From NCBI GenBank assembly GCA_001275005.1, contig JWZX01002881.1, forward strand, positions 1-64,000: a stretch of DNA of 64,000 nt, read 5' to 3'. The stretch's first letter is position 1. Each line of letters starts with the position of its first letter. A program made the translations under genes and the position numbers. The stretch is from Chrysochromulina tobinii (lineage: Eukaryota > Haptophyta > Prymnesiales > Chrysochromulinaceae). Below, one piece after another: positions 19,547-30,200 of this stretch. A model generated the notes under the pieces. It did no database searches and had not been told where the DNA came from. It saw nothing but the letters and a program-made list of their open reading frames with translations.

Positions 19547-20874
19547 TCACGCGAAGTCTGACATGTCGCCCGTGATCGCCCTCACGAGCTTGGCAGTGTC
19601 CGCAGCAATCGACGGGTCCTCGAGCTCAAAGGCCTTGATCTGGTACATGGCCTCCATCAGGCCTTCCGGCTTGAAGCCATACTCTCTGAGCGGCACTGCC
19701 ATCATCTCCTGCACCGCCGGATAGATCTTGAACATGCGCATCATCATCCTCGACTCGGGCGGCGCGGACTCGCACTCGGCGACCAGCGCCGTGAGCTTCG
19801 CCTTGTTGTCGGGCTGCGTGCAGGTCGCGAGCACCTACCCGGGCAGCGTGCACCATGGCAATGAGATGTCATCAAAGGCAATCAGATGTCATTAAGAGCC
19901 TCACAGCCCCCACTTCAACCGGCAGCGCGCGTGACACCGATGCATCAGATGCACTCAATGGCGCTCCATAGCAATCAGATGCACTCAATGGCGCTCCATA
20001 GCAATCAGATGCACTCAATGGCGCTCCATAGCAATCAGATGCACTCAATGGCGCTCCATAGCAATCAGATGCACTCAATGGCGCTCCATCGCAATCGACC
20101 GCACTCCATCGGAATCGAACCATCGATCACAATCAGAGGTCATCAAAGGCAATCAGTAGTCATCAAAGGCACCTTGTCGAGCAGCGTGCGTCCCGTCCTC
20201 ACTGTGAGCGCGGGCGGCCCCGGAGCTGATGACGTGTCCCATCCGGTGGGGGACGTGAAGCTGTACGCGGTGCCCGCGTGCGTGTGGTTCGCGATCTGTA
20301 TGCTCGTGCAGCAGCTGCACCAGAAGCCGCAGCAGCAGTCTTCGCATGCGTTGGTGCCCGGGAGTGGATGCCCGTCAACGCCCCGGGCGTTGGTGCAGCA
20401 CCCCATCGGGTCGGTGACGCAACATTCGGCGGGGATTCCGTCAACTTCGCGCACCTTGGATCGCGTGGTGCACACGAGGTACGTGATGAGGCTCAGGTTG
20501 GCAATCCCGACAAGTTCCACGAGCGTCAGGTGGATGATCCCTACCTCGAAGATCTCCAAGTTGAAGATCGAAATGTGAAAGATATCGCAGATCGGTCCGA
20601 GGATGTTGAATACGACATGAGCAGACCACAAGCTCCACAAGATGATGGACCATTTCAGGCAAGAGCCTGCCTCGCCAAAGACGCGTTGCCACATCTGCGG
20701 GATGAAGATGCAATAGCAGCACCAGCCCGCGACGCAAGTGCAGCACGACCGGCAGCAATCGCACAGGCCTGCTCGCCATCTCTTGTGAGGCACGCCATCG
20801 ACGGCATAGTAGGCGGGCGAGCCCGGTGCAGCCGGTGTCGCGGCCACTGGAATGAGTGGTGTATTCTCCTTCAT
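19547..20874 (-). CDS. PLAC8-family Cys-rich membrane protein
   Basis: Exons 20173-20874 and 19547-19834 join in phase 0 to 329 residues. The PLAC8 signature appears as WRAGLCDCCRSCCTCVAGWCCYC near residues 32-55 and a second Cys cluster CEDCCCGFWCSCC near 175. Two or three hydrophobic segments lie between them. The second exon adds about 95 residues ending in DMSDFA, not typical of short PLAC8 proteins, so the splice should be treated as provisional. PLAC8 proteins act at membranes in metal tolerance, cell-size control or lipid biology, depending on lineage. Confidence 0.65.
19949..20098 (-). repeat. 30-bp intronic minisatellite, five copies
   Basis: Five near-perfect 30-bp units (GATGCACTCAATGGCGCTCC plus CATAGCAATCA on the plus strand) lie within the PLAC8 intron 19835-20172. 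On the coding strand each holds CTGATTGC, the family B motif. The last unit has substitutions. Confidence 0.9.
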
Positions 20875-21205
20875 GGCGCGCCTATGCGCAGCGCATGGGC
20901 AGGGGTTTGGCCTCTCATGGAGCCTATTTAGGTGCCTAGAAACATGTCAATAGATTGCCTTTTTTGGAGTAAGGTTCTGTTGTGGGTTATTGCTCAGAAG
21001 CTGCGCCCCCCTTGTCGTCTGCCTTGTGCCCGCACTTGTACAGAGACTTTTCGACTGTTTCAGACGTTCCGATTCAGGCAATTTCGTCAAAAACGAAACG
21101 AAATTAAAGGTGTCGTTGATGAAGAATCCTTCTTTGTGCTTCGGAAAACAGTGTCGGCTTCATCATTCATCGCCCGGGTGGATGCAGTCGCCCCGCAGCG
21201 TGATC
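20875..21205. other. Divergent promoter region
   Basis: It lies between the start of the PLAC8 gene and the plus-strand gene at 21206. It is AT-richer than the surroundings. The open frame extends upstream of 21206 to 20990, so part may be coding. Confidence 0.35.
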
Positions 21206-22081
21206 ATGACCCCCGAAAGCACGCGGGAGAGTCCGCCAGTGAAGCGACAGCTCTTCCTTCTCACTGCCGCGCTGAACAGCTCGTGGGACTTGACCCCCTC
21301 TCAAACCGAGGCGATGTGGGTTCACGCTGAAGCCCTGCAGAAGCAGAGTGAAGATGCTGTAGACGGCAAGCGGGTGACCAGGCGAAGATTCGCGGGCGTG
21401 CTCGCGCTCCTTGCCTGCATCACGATCGTGGCGCTTGTCGGCAGACCTCGCGATTCACTCTTGCCCATCGATTCGTCTCCAGTGGCACACCAAACGTCGG
21501 CTGCGCGGATTGATTCCAACAAGAAGCGCGACGAGGCCAGCGACGCTACAATGCAGCTGCGGCGCAAGATGGCCAGGATGGATCAGAAGATTCGCGAGGA
21601 GAAGGCGAGGTTGAAGGCGGAGAGCGAGCCAGCGGAAGAGGCCCAACCTCAGCTGCCGTCTGGATCCATCACGCGGCGCTCGAAGCCCATGGCGGCGGTG
21701 GCAAAGGCTACGCGCGTGGCCGTTCCGCTCATGGCGTCAGTGACAGTCCTTTGCCAAGCGCTCCTCCCCACCCTCATCCTGGTGCCTTCTTCGCAGTCCG
21801 TACTCGTACCGCTCGTGGCAGCGGCGCTCACGCGGGCGGCGACGGTCGGTCTGGGCGTGCGCGTGATCACTCACGGAAAGCTCGGCACCGTCTGGCACAC
21901 CCTCGCCTCCACGCCACTCCTCACGCCACAGCTCTTCATCGCCAACGTCGTCGCCACGTGGAGCCGTCAACGGTTCAAGTCGACGACGAGATGGATCGAG
22001 CAGCGGCCGCACGCGCTGAGGCGGTGGATCGACCGTCAAGCTTCGAGGCTTGTGCCGGTCGTCGTTCGGCACCACGTGTGA
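21206..22081 (+). CDS. Small predicted membrane protein, unknown family
   Basis: The frame gives 291 residues from ATG 21206. A membrane helix at about 60-75 (FAGVLALLACITIVALVG) follows a short N-terminus. A charged, coiled-coil-prone stretch comes next (MARMDQKIREEKARLKAES). Two further hydrophobic segments (VAVPLMASVTVLCQALLPTLILV, LVPLVAAALTRAATVGLGV) precede a basic tail. I do not recognise it. Starting at the upstream ATG 20990 would add 72 residues. Confidence 0.5.
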   Translation: MTPESTRESPPVKRQLFLLTAALNSSWDLTPSQTEAMWVHAEALQKQSEDAVDGKRVTRRRFAGVLALLACITIVALVGRPRDSLLPIDSSPVAHQTSAARIDSNKKRDEASDATMQLRRKMARMDQKIREEKARLKAESEPAEEAQPQLPSGSITRRSKPMAAVAKATRVAVPLMASVTVLCQALLPTLILVPSSQSVLVPLVAAALTRAATVGLGVRVITHGKLGTVWHTLASTPLLTPQLFIANVVATWSRQRFKSTTRWIEQRPHALRRWIDRQASRLVPVVVRHHV

Positions 22082-22826
22082 GCAGCGCTTGCATGCTTGA
22101 GCTATGGCACGCGGGCGCATACAGGGGAACGGCTGAGCTTGACGACGAAAAGCACATCTCGCGTCGCGTGCGTGGTAGATTCTGATAGCCAGATTCACCG
22201 AACTTGAGTGGACGCTTGAGTGGAACACATTTAGAACATAGAATTCGTGTGCGGGCCGCGCCGGCCGCGCATACGAAAAAAGTTCTCGAAGATACGAAAC
22301 ATCGTCGGATGAATGTGATTGCGGCGATCCGGCGGATCATAATCATGATCATAATATTGCGTACGTACGGGTACGCTCCGTTCTTCTCGGTTCAGCGATC
22401 TTCTGAGCGCGTGGTGATACGCGACGTGGTAAGGGGCTACCCCCTTCCCCCTTCGGCCGGCTTGCGGCTAGCGGCTTCAAACCGGCTAGCGCGTTCCTGG
22501 CCGCTGGCGGCCAAATAGAATCCCACCTACTAAACTTGGTTGCATTCAACTTCACACGCCACGGGGGCGGGGGCTGAACCTGGGGGGGGGGGGGCATTAT
22601 GAGGAGGAGTCCCTTCAACTGGTGGGCTGCGGGTAGGTCTGACCTACCCCCTTACTGGCGGGCCGGGGCGGAGCTCTACGCCCCGCCGCACGGCCCTCGG
22701 TCAGCTTGTAACGGCCACCGGTCAGCTTATAACGGCCACCGGTCAGCTTGTAACGGCCACCGGTCAGCTTATAACGGCCCTCGGTCAGCTTATAACGGCC
22801 ACCGGTCAGCTTGTAACGGCCCTCGG
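22082..22826. other. Intergenic with G13 run and minisatellite
   Basis: It holds no supported gene. A homopolymer of about 13 G lies near 22580-22594. The 3' part is the 21-bp minisatellite described separately. Confidence 0.45.
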
Positions 22827-22849
22827 TCAGCTTATAACGGCCATCGGGG

Positions 22850-22855
<6 letters not shown>
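22691..22855 (-). repeat. 21-bp minisatellite overlapping a stop codon
   Basis: Seven full 21-bp units of CGGCCACCGGTCAGCTTGTAA type plus a partial one lie at the 3' end of the polyQ gene. The last codons and the TGA stop (22827-22829) are inside a unit, so most of the array would be 3' untranslated. Confidence 0.85.
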
Positions 22856-22886
<31 letters not shown>

Positions 22887-25170
22887 CTCGACCTCTGCCG
22901 CCCTCTCCGCGGCCTTGGTGAGCTTGTACCTTTCGTACTCTGCCTCGAGGGCCGCCACTTGCTCCTGGGGTACGCCCTGCGCGGCGGTGAGGGGGCCTAC
23001 ATCCTGCGCTCGATCAGCTTCCATAGTAGGATCCGCTTCCAAATTAGGGAGCCGCTCGACCACGCTCCGGAAGGGGCGCGCGCCGCCGTCGACGCCCGCC
23101 ACGACGCCCGTGCGCGGCGGCAGCAGCTGCTGCCACCTCTGCTGCCATTCGTGCGGCACCATGCCGCTCGCATTGCCTAGATGGCCCAAGGAGAGAAGGA
23201 GCGCGCCCAAGGCACAGAGCTTGGCCGTTGCGGCGATGCGAGATCGCGATCTGGAGGCGCTCGGGGAGCACAGCCCACCGCCTCCGATGGAATGGCCGAC
23301 CGCCTGCGCCACGGCCGCCTTGGCTGCATCGGCCACGAGCTTGCCCGCGATCATAGAAGACGCTCGATGCAGCACGTCGGCTGGCGCGACCTCCGGAATC
23401 TCGCCCGATCTCCGGCGCTTCGGCTCACCACGGCGCTTCGGTTCCGGTCGTTTATTCATCGGGTTGGGGGTCGGGGGGGGGCTCTCTCGTGCACCACACG
23501 ACAAGGGGCTGCGCCCATGCAGCGCCAAGTCGCCGTAGCCCGAAACGTGCTGCAGATGGGAGTACGACCCGCCGCCGGCGCGCCCGTTGACGCAAGGGCT
23601 CCCGCCATCGCATGAGCACGTGCAAGGCGCGTCGTAGTGGGCGCCGAGCGCCTGGAAGGAGCGGCGCGCCGCGGTGGCGGAGAGGCGTTCGCTCGAGGCG
23701 CCGCGCCGTAGCGAGCACGAGGAGCATGAGGGCGACGCGTACGACGACGCGCCGTACTGGGCGCCGCACGGCGAGGCGGCGTACGAGGAGGGCGACGGGT
23801 TCAAAGGCGAGCACTTGGGCGGCGCGCCGAACGACGGTTGTAATGGGGACGGATGTGCAGTGGAGCCCGCGAAGCCGGCGACGCCGCCGTACGCGGTGGT
23901 TGAGGGCGAGGCGGTGGTGGTCGGAGAGGTGGGCACCATCACGGAAGCGGGCACCTGATGAGGGAGGCAATCAAGAGGTCCTCAGATCGATTCAGATCGA
24001 CTCAGATCGACTCAGAGCGACTCAGAGCCACTCAGAGGAGGCCATCACGGAGGCCATCACGGAGGCCATCACGGAGGTCATCACGGAGGCCGGTACCGCG
24101 ATGGGTGAGCACCAAGACGAGCAGCCCGGCGAGTCCCTAATTTGGCAAGAGTCCCTCCGTTGGCAGCCCGGCTTCTGGTCCATGAAGAGCGCGCCCGATT
24201 TCTTCGTCGCGGCGGAGTACGCGGCGGCCGCGGCGGCCGCGGCGGCCTCGGCCATGGCACGTGCCTCTTCGGCTTCAATGGCAGCCAGCCTCGCCTCCTC
24301 CGCCGCAATCGCAGCCTCCTCCGCCTGCACCCAGGCCTCAAACGTCTTCTCCTCCTCCTCCAGCGCCGCGAGCTCCTCGGCCAACGCCGCCGCCTCGTCC
24401 CTCGCCGCCGCCGCCGATGACGTGGCCGCTGACGTGGCCGATGACGTGGGCGTTGACGTGGCCGTTGACGTGGCCTGGGCTGTGGCGGCGGTGGCGGCGG
24501 CTGGTGACAAACTCCCTGGCCGCCGTCCCACATTCGGGCTATTAAAGAACGCTCGCGCTGCGGCAGGTGCGGGAGCTGCGGCCGCCAGCGCATCCTCATG
24601 TTCTGGCGTCTCCGCCGATGTGCCACAGCTCGTCTGGACGAGGCCCGTTGACGAATTTGACGAATCGGCCGCCTGCTGCCGTGAGAGCAGCGTCGGCGTC
24701 GCGAGGATGGGACTCGGTGGCCCCTCTGGCTCGGCACTAAATTGGACGATGCCGTCTAAGCTGCCGCGCCCTTCCTGCTGCTGGCCCGCTGCTGCGCCCT
24801 CGTCGTCGCCCAAGGATGTGAGCTGCTCGATCTCAAGGTTGCCCGTCGTCGACTGTCGTGAGAGCGCGGCTCGCGACAGCACGGCGGCATACTGGTCGAG
24901 ATCCAAGCTCGGCTGCCGGTGCAGCGGCCGAGAGGATGCGGCCGGCGCTGCGGCGTGCGACGGCGACCCGAGCTGCTCAACGTCTCTGGCGGGCGACGGT
25001 GAGCTGCTCGTGAAAGAGTCGTCAGAGGCCGAGCCCGAGGATCGTCGCAGCCGCAACTGTGCGCCGAGGCGCGGAGTCTTTGGCGAATCCAGCGCCTCCA
25101 GCCCGAGCATCGTCTCCGCGAGGTTCCACGGCCTGCACTGCAGGCCCAGCACTGACTGCAGGCCCAGCAC
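22827..25170 (-). CDS. Low-complexity polyQ/Ala-rich protein, unknown function
   Basis: Exons 24097-25170 and 22827-23954 join in phase 0 to 733 residues. The first exon encodes Ser/Pro-rich sequence (SASDDSFTSSSPSPARD) and then an Ala/Glu coiled coil (EELAALEEEEKTFEAW). The second exon has a Cys-rich patch (CTCSCDGGSPC), a basic nuclear-localisation-like KRPEPKRRGEPKRRR, a hydrophobic stretch (AKLCALGALLLSLGHLG), and ends in a polyQ run of about 13. I do not recognise a family. Confidence 0.55.
23955..24096 (-). repeat. Family B introner with ~19-bp target duplication
   Basis: The intron is 142 nt, GTACCG donor and CCCTCATCAG acceptor. Its first 19 bases match the first 19 of the next exon (GTGCCCGCTTCCGTGATGG) with several transitions. 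The interior holds units of GGAGGCCATCAC and CGATTCAGATCGACTCAGA. Confidence 0.8.
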
Positions 25171-25543
25171 GGCCCTGCAGCGCTTCGAAACTTCGGAAAA
25201 GGGATCTCGCGAATCACAAACTTATTTTTTTTAGATGCACAAACAAAGTCCTTTTCGAGCTCGCGCATGCTACGTGTCTCGTATGGGGTCAAGTAAGGTG
25301 TGTGCATTCTGAGAGGGCAGTAACAGTGCCGTTGCACCGGTTGTCGCGCCGTGTGTATGTATGGACACACGACACAGCTTCGTGTTTCTAACTGTTACCG
25401 TACGACCCAAGTCCCAACGACCGTAACGATCACGAAAAATTGCAATTAATTTTCTCTTTTTCCATTCACTCTATTTCCATTCACAAAAGCCACTCCATTC
25501 CACACTCTCCATGGGGCCGCCTAGAGCCCTCACATCTCCGCCC
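25171..25543. other. Intergenic
   Basis: It lies between the start of the polyQ gene and the stop of the glycosyltransferase-like gene. It has an AT-rich island near 25385-25500. No gene is seen. Confidence 0.4.
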
Positions 25544-26147
25544 TCAAGCCCAGCCTCGAGGGGGGGATACCCTAGGATACCCTATCGAGGGGGGGGATGC
25601 CCTAGAAGCACCTTTGAGGAGCTTTGCCTTCGCCCTTGCCTCCTTGGCACGGATCGCCGCTGCAATGGCCGGGTCCATCGATTTTGCCTTCGCCTCCAAC
25701 TTTGCCTCCGCATTCGCCCCCACCCTCGCCTCCACCCTCGCCTCCTCCCTCGCCTCCGCCGAACCCGCTGCCCCCGCCGCCGTTGTTGCTTGTGCCATGA
25801 ACTGTGGAAGCATCCGACTCCAGATCCCTGCGTCTGACTTGCCACTGCTCGTGCTCGTCGGTGGCGCGGCATGTATCGCTGCATGCATCGCTGCATGCAT
25901 CCCCGCGCTGCCACTGCTCGTCGGGGGCGCCCTCGACAGCGCCTTCGCCCTCGCCCTCGCCTCCTTCTCACTGATCGCCCTCGCCTCCTTCTCACTGATC
26001 GCGGCTCCACCAAACGCGGCTCCACTCGTAGACGCATCCCTAGCCGCCTCCACCTTCGCCATCACCTTCACCTTCTTGGCAAGGCTCGCTGCCGCAAAGT
26101 CTGTCGCCCGTGCTGCGGGTGACCTTGCGTTCGCTCCCTTCGGCGGC

Positions 26148-26203
<56 letters not shown>

Positions 26204-27163
26204 ATTGGCCTTCGCCGAGCAATCCGCGGGCGGCACGACCTTTGTTGACTGGTTTCGCCCGATGATGTAATAGACAGGGTTGTAGGCAAACGCGGAGTCC
26301 GGGCCTGCATTCGCCTCCGGTGCGAAGGCGCGCACCTCGGCCAACGGTATGCCATACCGGTACGCGGATGGCCGAGCTGTCGAGCGCAGCGGCATCGTTG
26401 CCAAATTAGGAGGCTTCATGCCGGGGTGAAGGTCCAGCCACTGACGTAAGGTGGACGCGGGGGCGCCGCCCTTGATGTCGGCAACGATCGTGTGCATGTT
26501 CTCGCCTTGCCGGCTCGCAATATTTCGGACGATGTCCACGAAGTCGATTTCGAGCCGCCTCGGCACATAGATGATCAGATCAGACCACATGTGCGTGCAG
26601 CGCGTCGTGTTCGTCTTTCGGTGGACCGAGCGGAACGGCAGCATGAGCTTGCCGTCCTCGTCGGGCGGCGGTGGAAGCGGCAGCGGCTTACGAAACACAA
26701 GGTCCGCGCGAGTGATGAACAACGCGGAGCGCGATCTCCACTCCGCCGGCCCAGTCTGATTCGCCCAAACGAGGGTGGCTACCAGGGTCTCAGTCTGAGT
26801 ACGATGGCGATACGTCTCCCTGATGCGCTCCTCAATAATTGCAGCGCGGAGCCCGCTTGCGCTCTTCGCTCGCTGCCAAGCGCTGTGCAGGTGAGAGGGC
26901 ATCACCACGTCGATGGCGAGGCCAACTCGCCATCCGAGGGTGCGTGCGGGCGCGATGACATTTTGCTGGAGAGACCGCAGTGCCTGGATCTGCTCATCGG
27001 GCGACGAGCTGACTCGTAGGGGCGCGCTCGGGTCTTGCGAGGCTCGTCCGCCACCGCGGAAGGCCAACCCGCGGATCACGATCAAGAGGATGTTCTGCAT
27101 GAGTACCCCTTGTTGCATTCGACGGATCGCCTCCGTCGCGTGAACGTAAAAAGGTCGTTTCAC
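25544..27163 (-). CDS. Glycosyltransferase-like secretory protein with poly-Ala and charged tail
   Basis: One frame of 539 residues runs from 27163, with an alternative ATG at 27100 that starts directly on a hydrophobic leader (NILLIVIRGLAF). The block ALFITRADLVFRKPLPLP resembles VVLTRSDFFYACPPG of the protein at 3040-4559, so the two may be distant paralogues. WSDLIIYVPRRLEIDF and YNPVYYIIGRNQ are further ordered segments. From about residue 320 the sequence is compositionally biased: a run of about 18 Ala encoded by GCC repeats (26150-26205), then Ala/Lys/Glu-rich repeats with RAISEKEARA twice. Only the N-terminal 320 residues look like a folded domain. Confidence 0.5.
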
Positions 27164-27286
27164 ACCCCAAACACGTTCCGTTCACACCATCGAGGGTCCT
27201 AAAAAAAGGGACCCTGCTCACCCGCGCCATGTAAACCCTACACACCCCACACGCCCCCCACACTGTCACCAGGGCGGGCGTGGCCA

Positions 27287-30200
27287 TCACTTCTTGCCCT
27301 TCCCCTTGTTCCGTACCTTGATGGTGATGGGCGCAAAGTCGCAGTCGGGACGCCCACAAGCCGTGCAGTACTTGACGAGCGACGTCGACTCGGTCGCAGG
27401 GATTGCGTCCGAACGCTCCTTGGCACGCCGCGCACGCTCCTTCGCCTCGCGCAGCTTCGTCAACTGCTGCACGTTCGAGCCCTGCTTCTTGAGCATCTCG
27501 CCCACGCCGGCGTCGTCGACCCCGTACTTCTGCTTGAGGAAGTCTTTCGTTCCCTGCGGCCAGTCGCGCTTCCCGGTCATCATCTGCTCAATGTCGTCGA
27601 GCTCGCCATGCCAGCCTGAGCCCATCATCGCGTCGCTCACCCACAGGTCCTCGCCGTCGCCCTTCGCCTCCTCGTCCCCATCGCCCGCCTCCTCGCCGCC
27701 GCCCTTTTTCTCGCGCACGGTGCGTGTGAGGACGTTCGTGGTGGTGCGCACCACGGGCGCTCTCTCGTACATCTGATCCATCGGGGTCGGCTCATGCAAC
27801 GGACGCTCCTCCTCGTCGACCTCGTTGCATAAGTCACCCGACGACAGCCCGTCGTCGCCGCCGCCGCCGCTGCGACCGCCGCCGCTGCGACCGCCGCCGC
27901 TGCCGCTGCCGCTCGTCGAAGGTTCGTCAATCTCTTCAATCATCGAAGGTCCGTCAATCTCTTCAATGATCGCGCCGCCACCAGTCGAGCCAGCGGCCGG
28001 CGCGAGGTTCAACCACCCACCGCTGCTGCCGTTACCGCCAGTCGTGCGGCCGTAAGACGGTGGGTGCGAGCCACCGCCTCTGCCGCCGCCGCCACCATCG
28101 GCCGGTGGCCAGACGGGCGGCGGCTGACTGGCCGCGCCCACACCCTTGCTCCCGGCGTGCTTCTTGACCATCGCCCGCAGGCCTTCTTCATCAGCGCCTA
28201 TCAGCTCGTCCACCTTGACCTTCTTGACGAACGCCTGGAAGGTGGGCATGGCCCGCACGCCGCACGCGCGCGCCGTCTCCTGGTTCTCGTCCACGTCGAC
28301 CTTGATGAAGCACGCGTGCGGGAACTCGAGGGCGAGGGCTTCAAAAGTGGGGACGATTCTCTGGGACGGTTCGCACCACGTCGCTGTGAAGTCGACAAAG
28401 GTGGTGGTCGACGAGGCGGCGCTCTGTGCGAGGACGGCGTCGTATTCCGCCTTGGTGGCGGGCTGGCGTATGGGTGGCGAGCGCTGGCTCAGCGTCGGCT
28501 TCTGTGAAGCTGATCTCTCCTCCGCCGCCGCCCACTCGTCCGCAGTTTCGTCAAAGGGCGCGAGATCACGCACGGCGGCGTACAGATCGGCCACCTCGTA
28601 CACGCCGAGCAGCTTGGACGTCGGTTTGGCGGCGGCGCCGCCGCCCGCCGCCGCTGCCGCCGCCTTCACCTCCTTCATGCGCCGCGTCGCGCGCTTCTTG
28701 TACATGGTCGCGACGAGCGTGCCGACCGTGCGGCCGCACGCCCAAGCTGGCCCGAGGCCGCGCATTAGCTGTCGCATGCAAGGCTCGAGGGCGGCCGCCG
28801 CGTCGGGCGAGAGGCTGAGCTTCTCCTTGGCGACCATCGAGCTCGTCACCTGGGTGAGGGAGAGGGGGAGAGGGGGAGGGGGGATGGGGAGGGGGTTAGG
28901 CATGGGGTCAGGTTCGTCAGCCGTGGGTTAGGCATGGGGTCAGGTTCGGGTTCGGGCTTGCCCGTCACCTTGGCCGCAAGGCTCGCTGACCACACGGGGA
29001 AGTGGAGTGTCTTCGAGAAGCACGAGGCGAGCGTCGCGCTCGCGCCAAAGAGTTTGCCTGATGAGGGGGGCAATCGGCATGCACTTTTTCAGCGATGCAC
29101 ACTCAGCGATGCACTCAGCATGCAATCAGGTTGTCGCGTTCGCGCCAAAAAGGCTTGCCGATCTCGTCCTTGGTGCCAGCGACGATGACGACAAGCTTGC
29201 CTCGGTACTCTTCAGATAAGACGAGCTGCGACAGCGTGTCGCATACCTCCTTGTTGTACGATGCGCCGGCGCCGGCCCCCGATTCGGGCGCCATCCCGCC
29301 CGCATCGTCAATGAAGAGCACGCCCCCCAGCGCACTCTTGACGATCTCGGTCACCTGATGAGGGAGGCAATCAGCATGCACTCGGAGGCCATCAGCAATG
29401 CACTCAGAGATGCACTCAGCGAGGCAGTCAGAGGCCGAGCACTCTGAGGACGCTCGTTCACCTTGGCCTGCGTGCCGCCCAAGTACCGATCCTGCATCGT
29501 GCGCCCGCTCATCTTGACCACATTGTCGCTCGGGAGCAGCCCCACGTTCTTGAGGATGGACCCGAATCGGCAGGCGAGCGTCGCCTTACCCACGCCGGGC
29601 GCGCCGCAGAAGGCGAGGTGGCCGAGCATGCCGCGAGCGTCGCGCTCCTCCTGATGAGGGAGGCAATCAGATGCCATCAGAGGCCATCAGAGGCCATTCG
29701 AGGCCATCATAGAAGCCATTAGAGGCCACTAGAGGCAAATTAGACACAAGCAGACGCAGCAATCGCACGCAGACGCAAGCGGACGTACCTCCTTGGCAAG
29801 GCTGAGGCTCGCCTCGAGCTCATCAAAGTACTCGTGGATGAAATCGACGTCGACCAGGTCGTCGAGCGCCACGCGCACCTGTGGGGAAGGGGTGGAGGCG
29901 CCGCGGTGAGCACTTGCATGCCGATCCGAGTCGGTCGAGCCGCCACGTGGCGCACCTTGGAAAAGTCGGCCGGGTTCTTGTCAAAGTCCTCAGGCAGCAG
30001 CAGCGACTGGTTGACGCGCGTGCCGCCAGGGGGGGCTTCGCCGAGGTCCGCGGCGGCGCGCTCGGCGGCGAGGGTCTTCGTGAGGCGCGATTGCATCCGT
30101 TCTTTGGCGCGGGTGAGGGCGTTGTCGACCGAGCCCGCGTTGCCAAAGTTGGGCTTCATGCGCTCGCGAGCGATGATGGCGACGGCGTCCTCGGCGGTGG

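Noticed and set aside
22691-22855. Telomere-like or centromere-like satellite
   Set aside because: Only seven or so 21-bp units, no telomeric motif, and genes continue on both sides.
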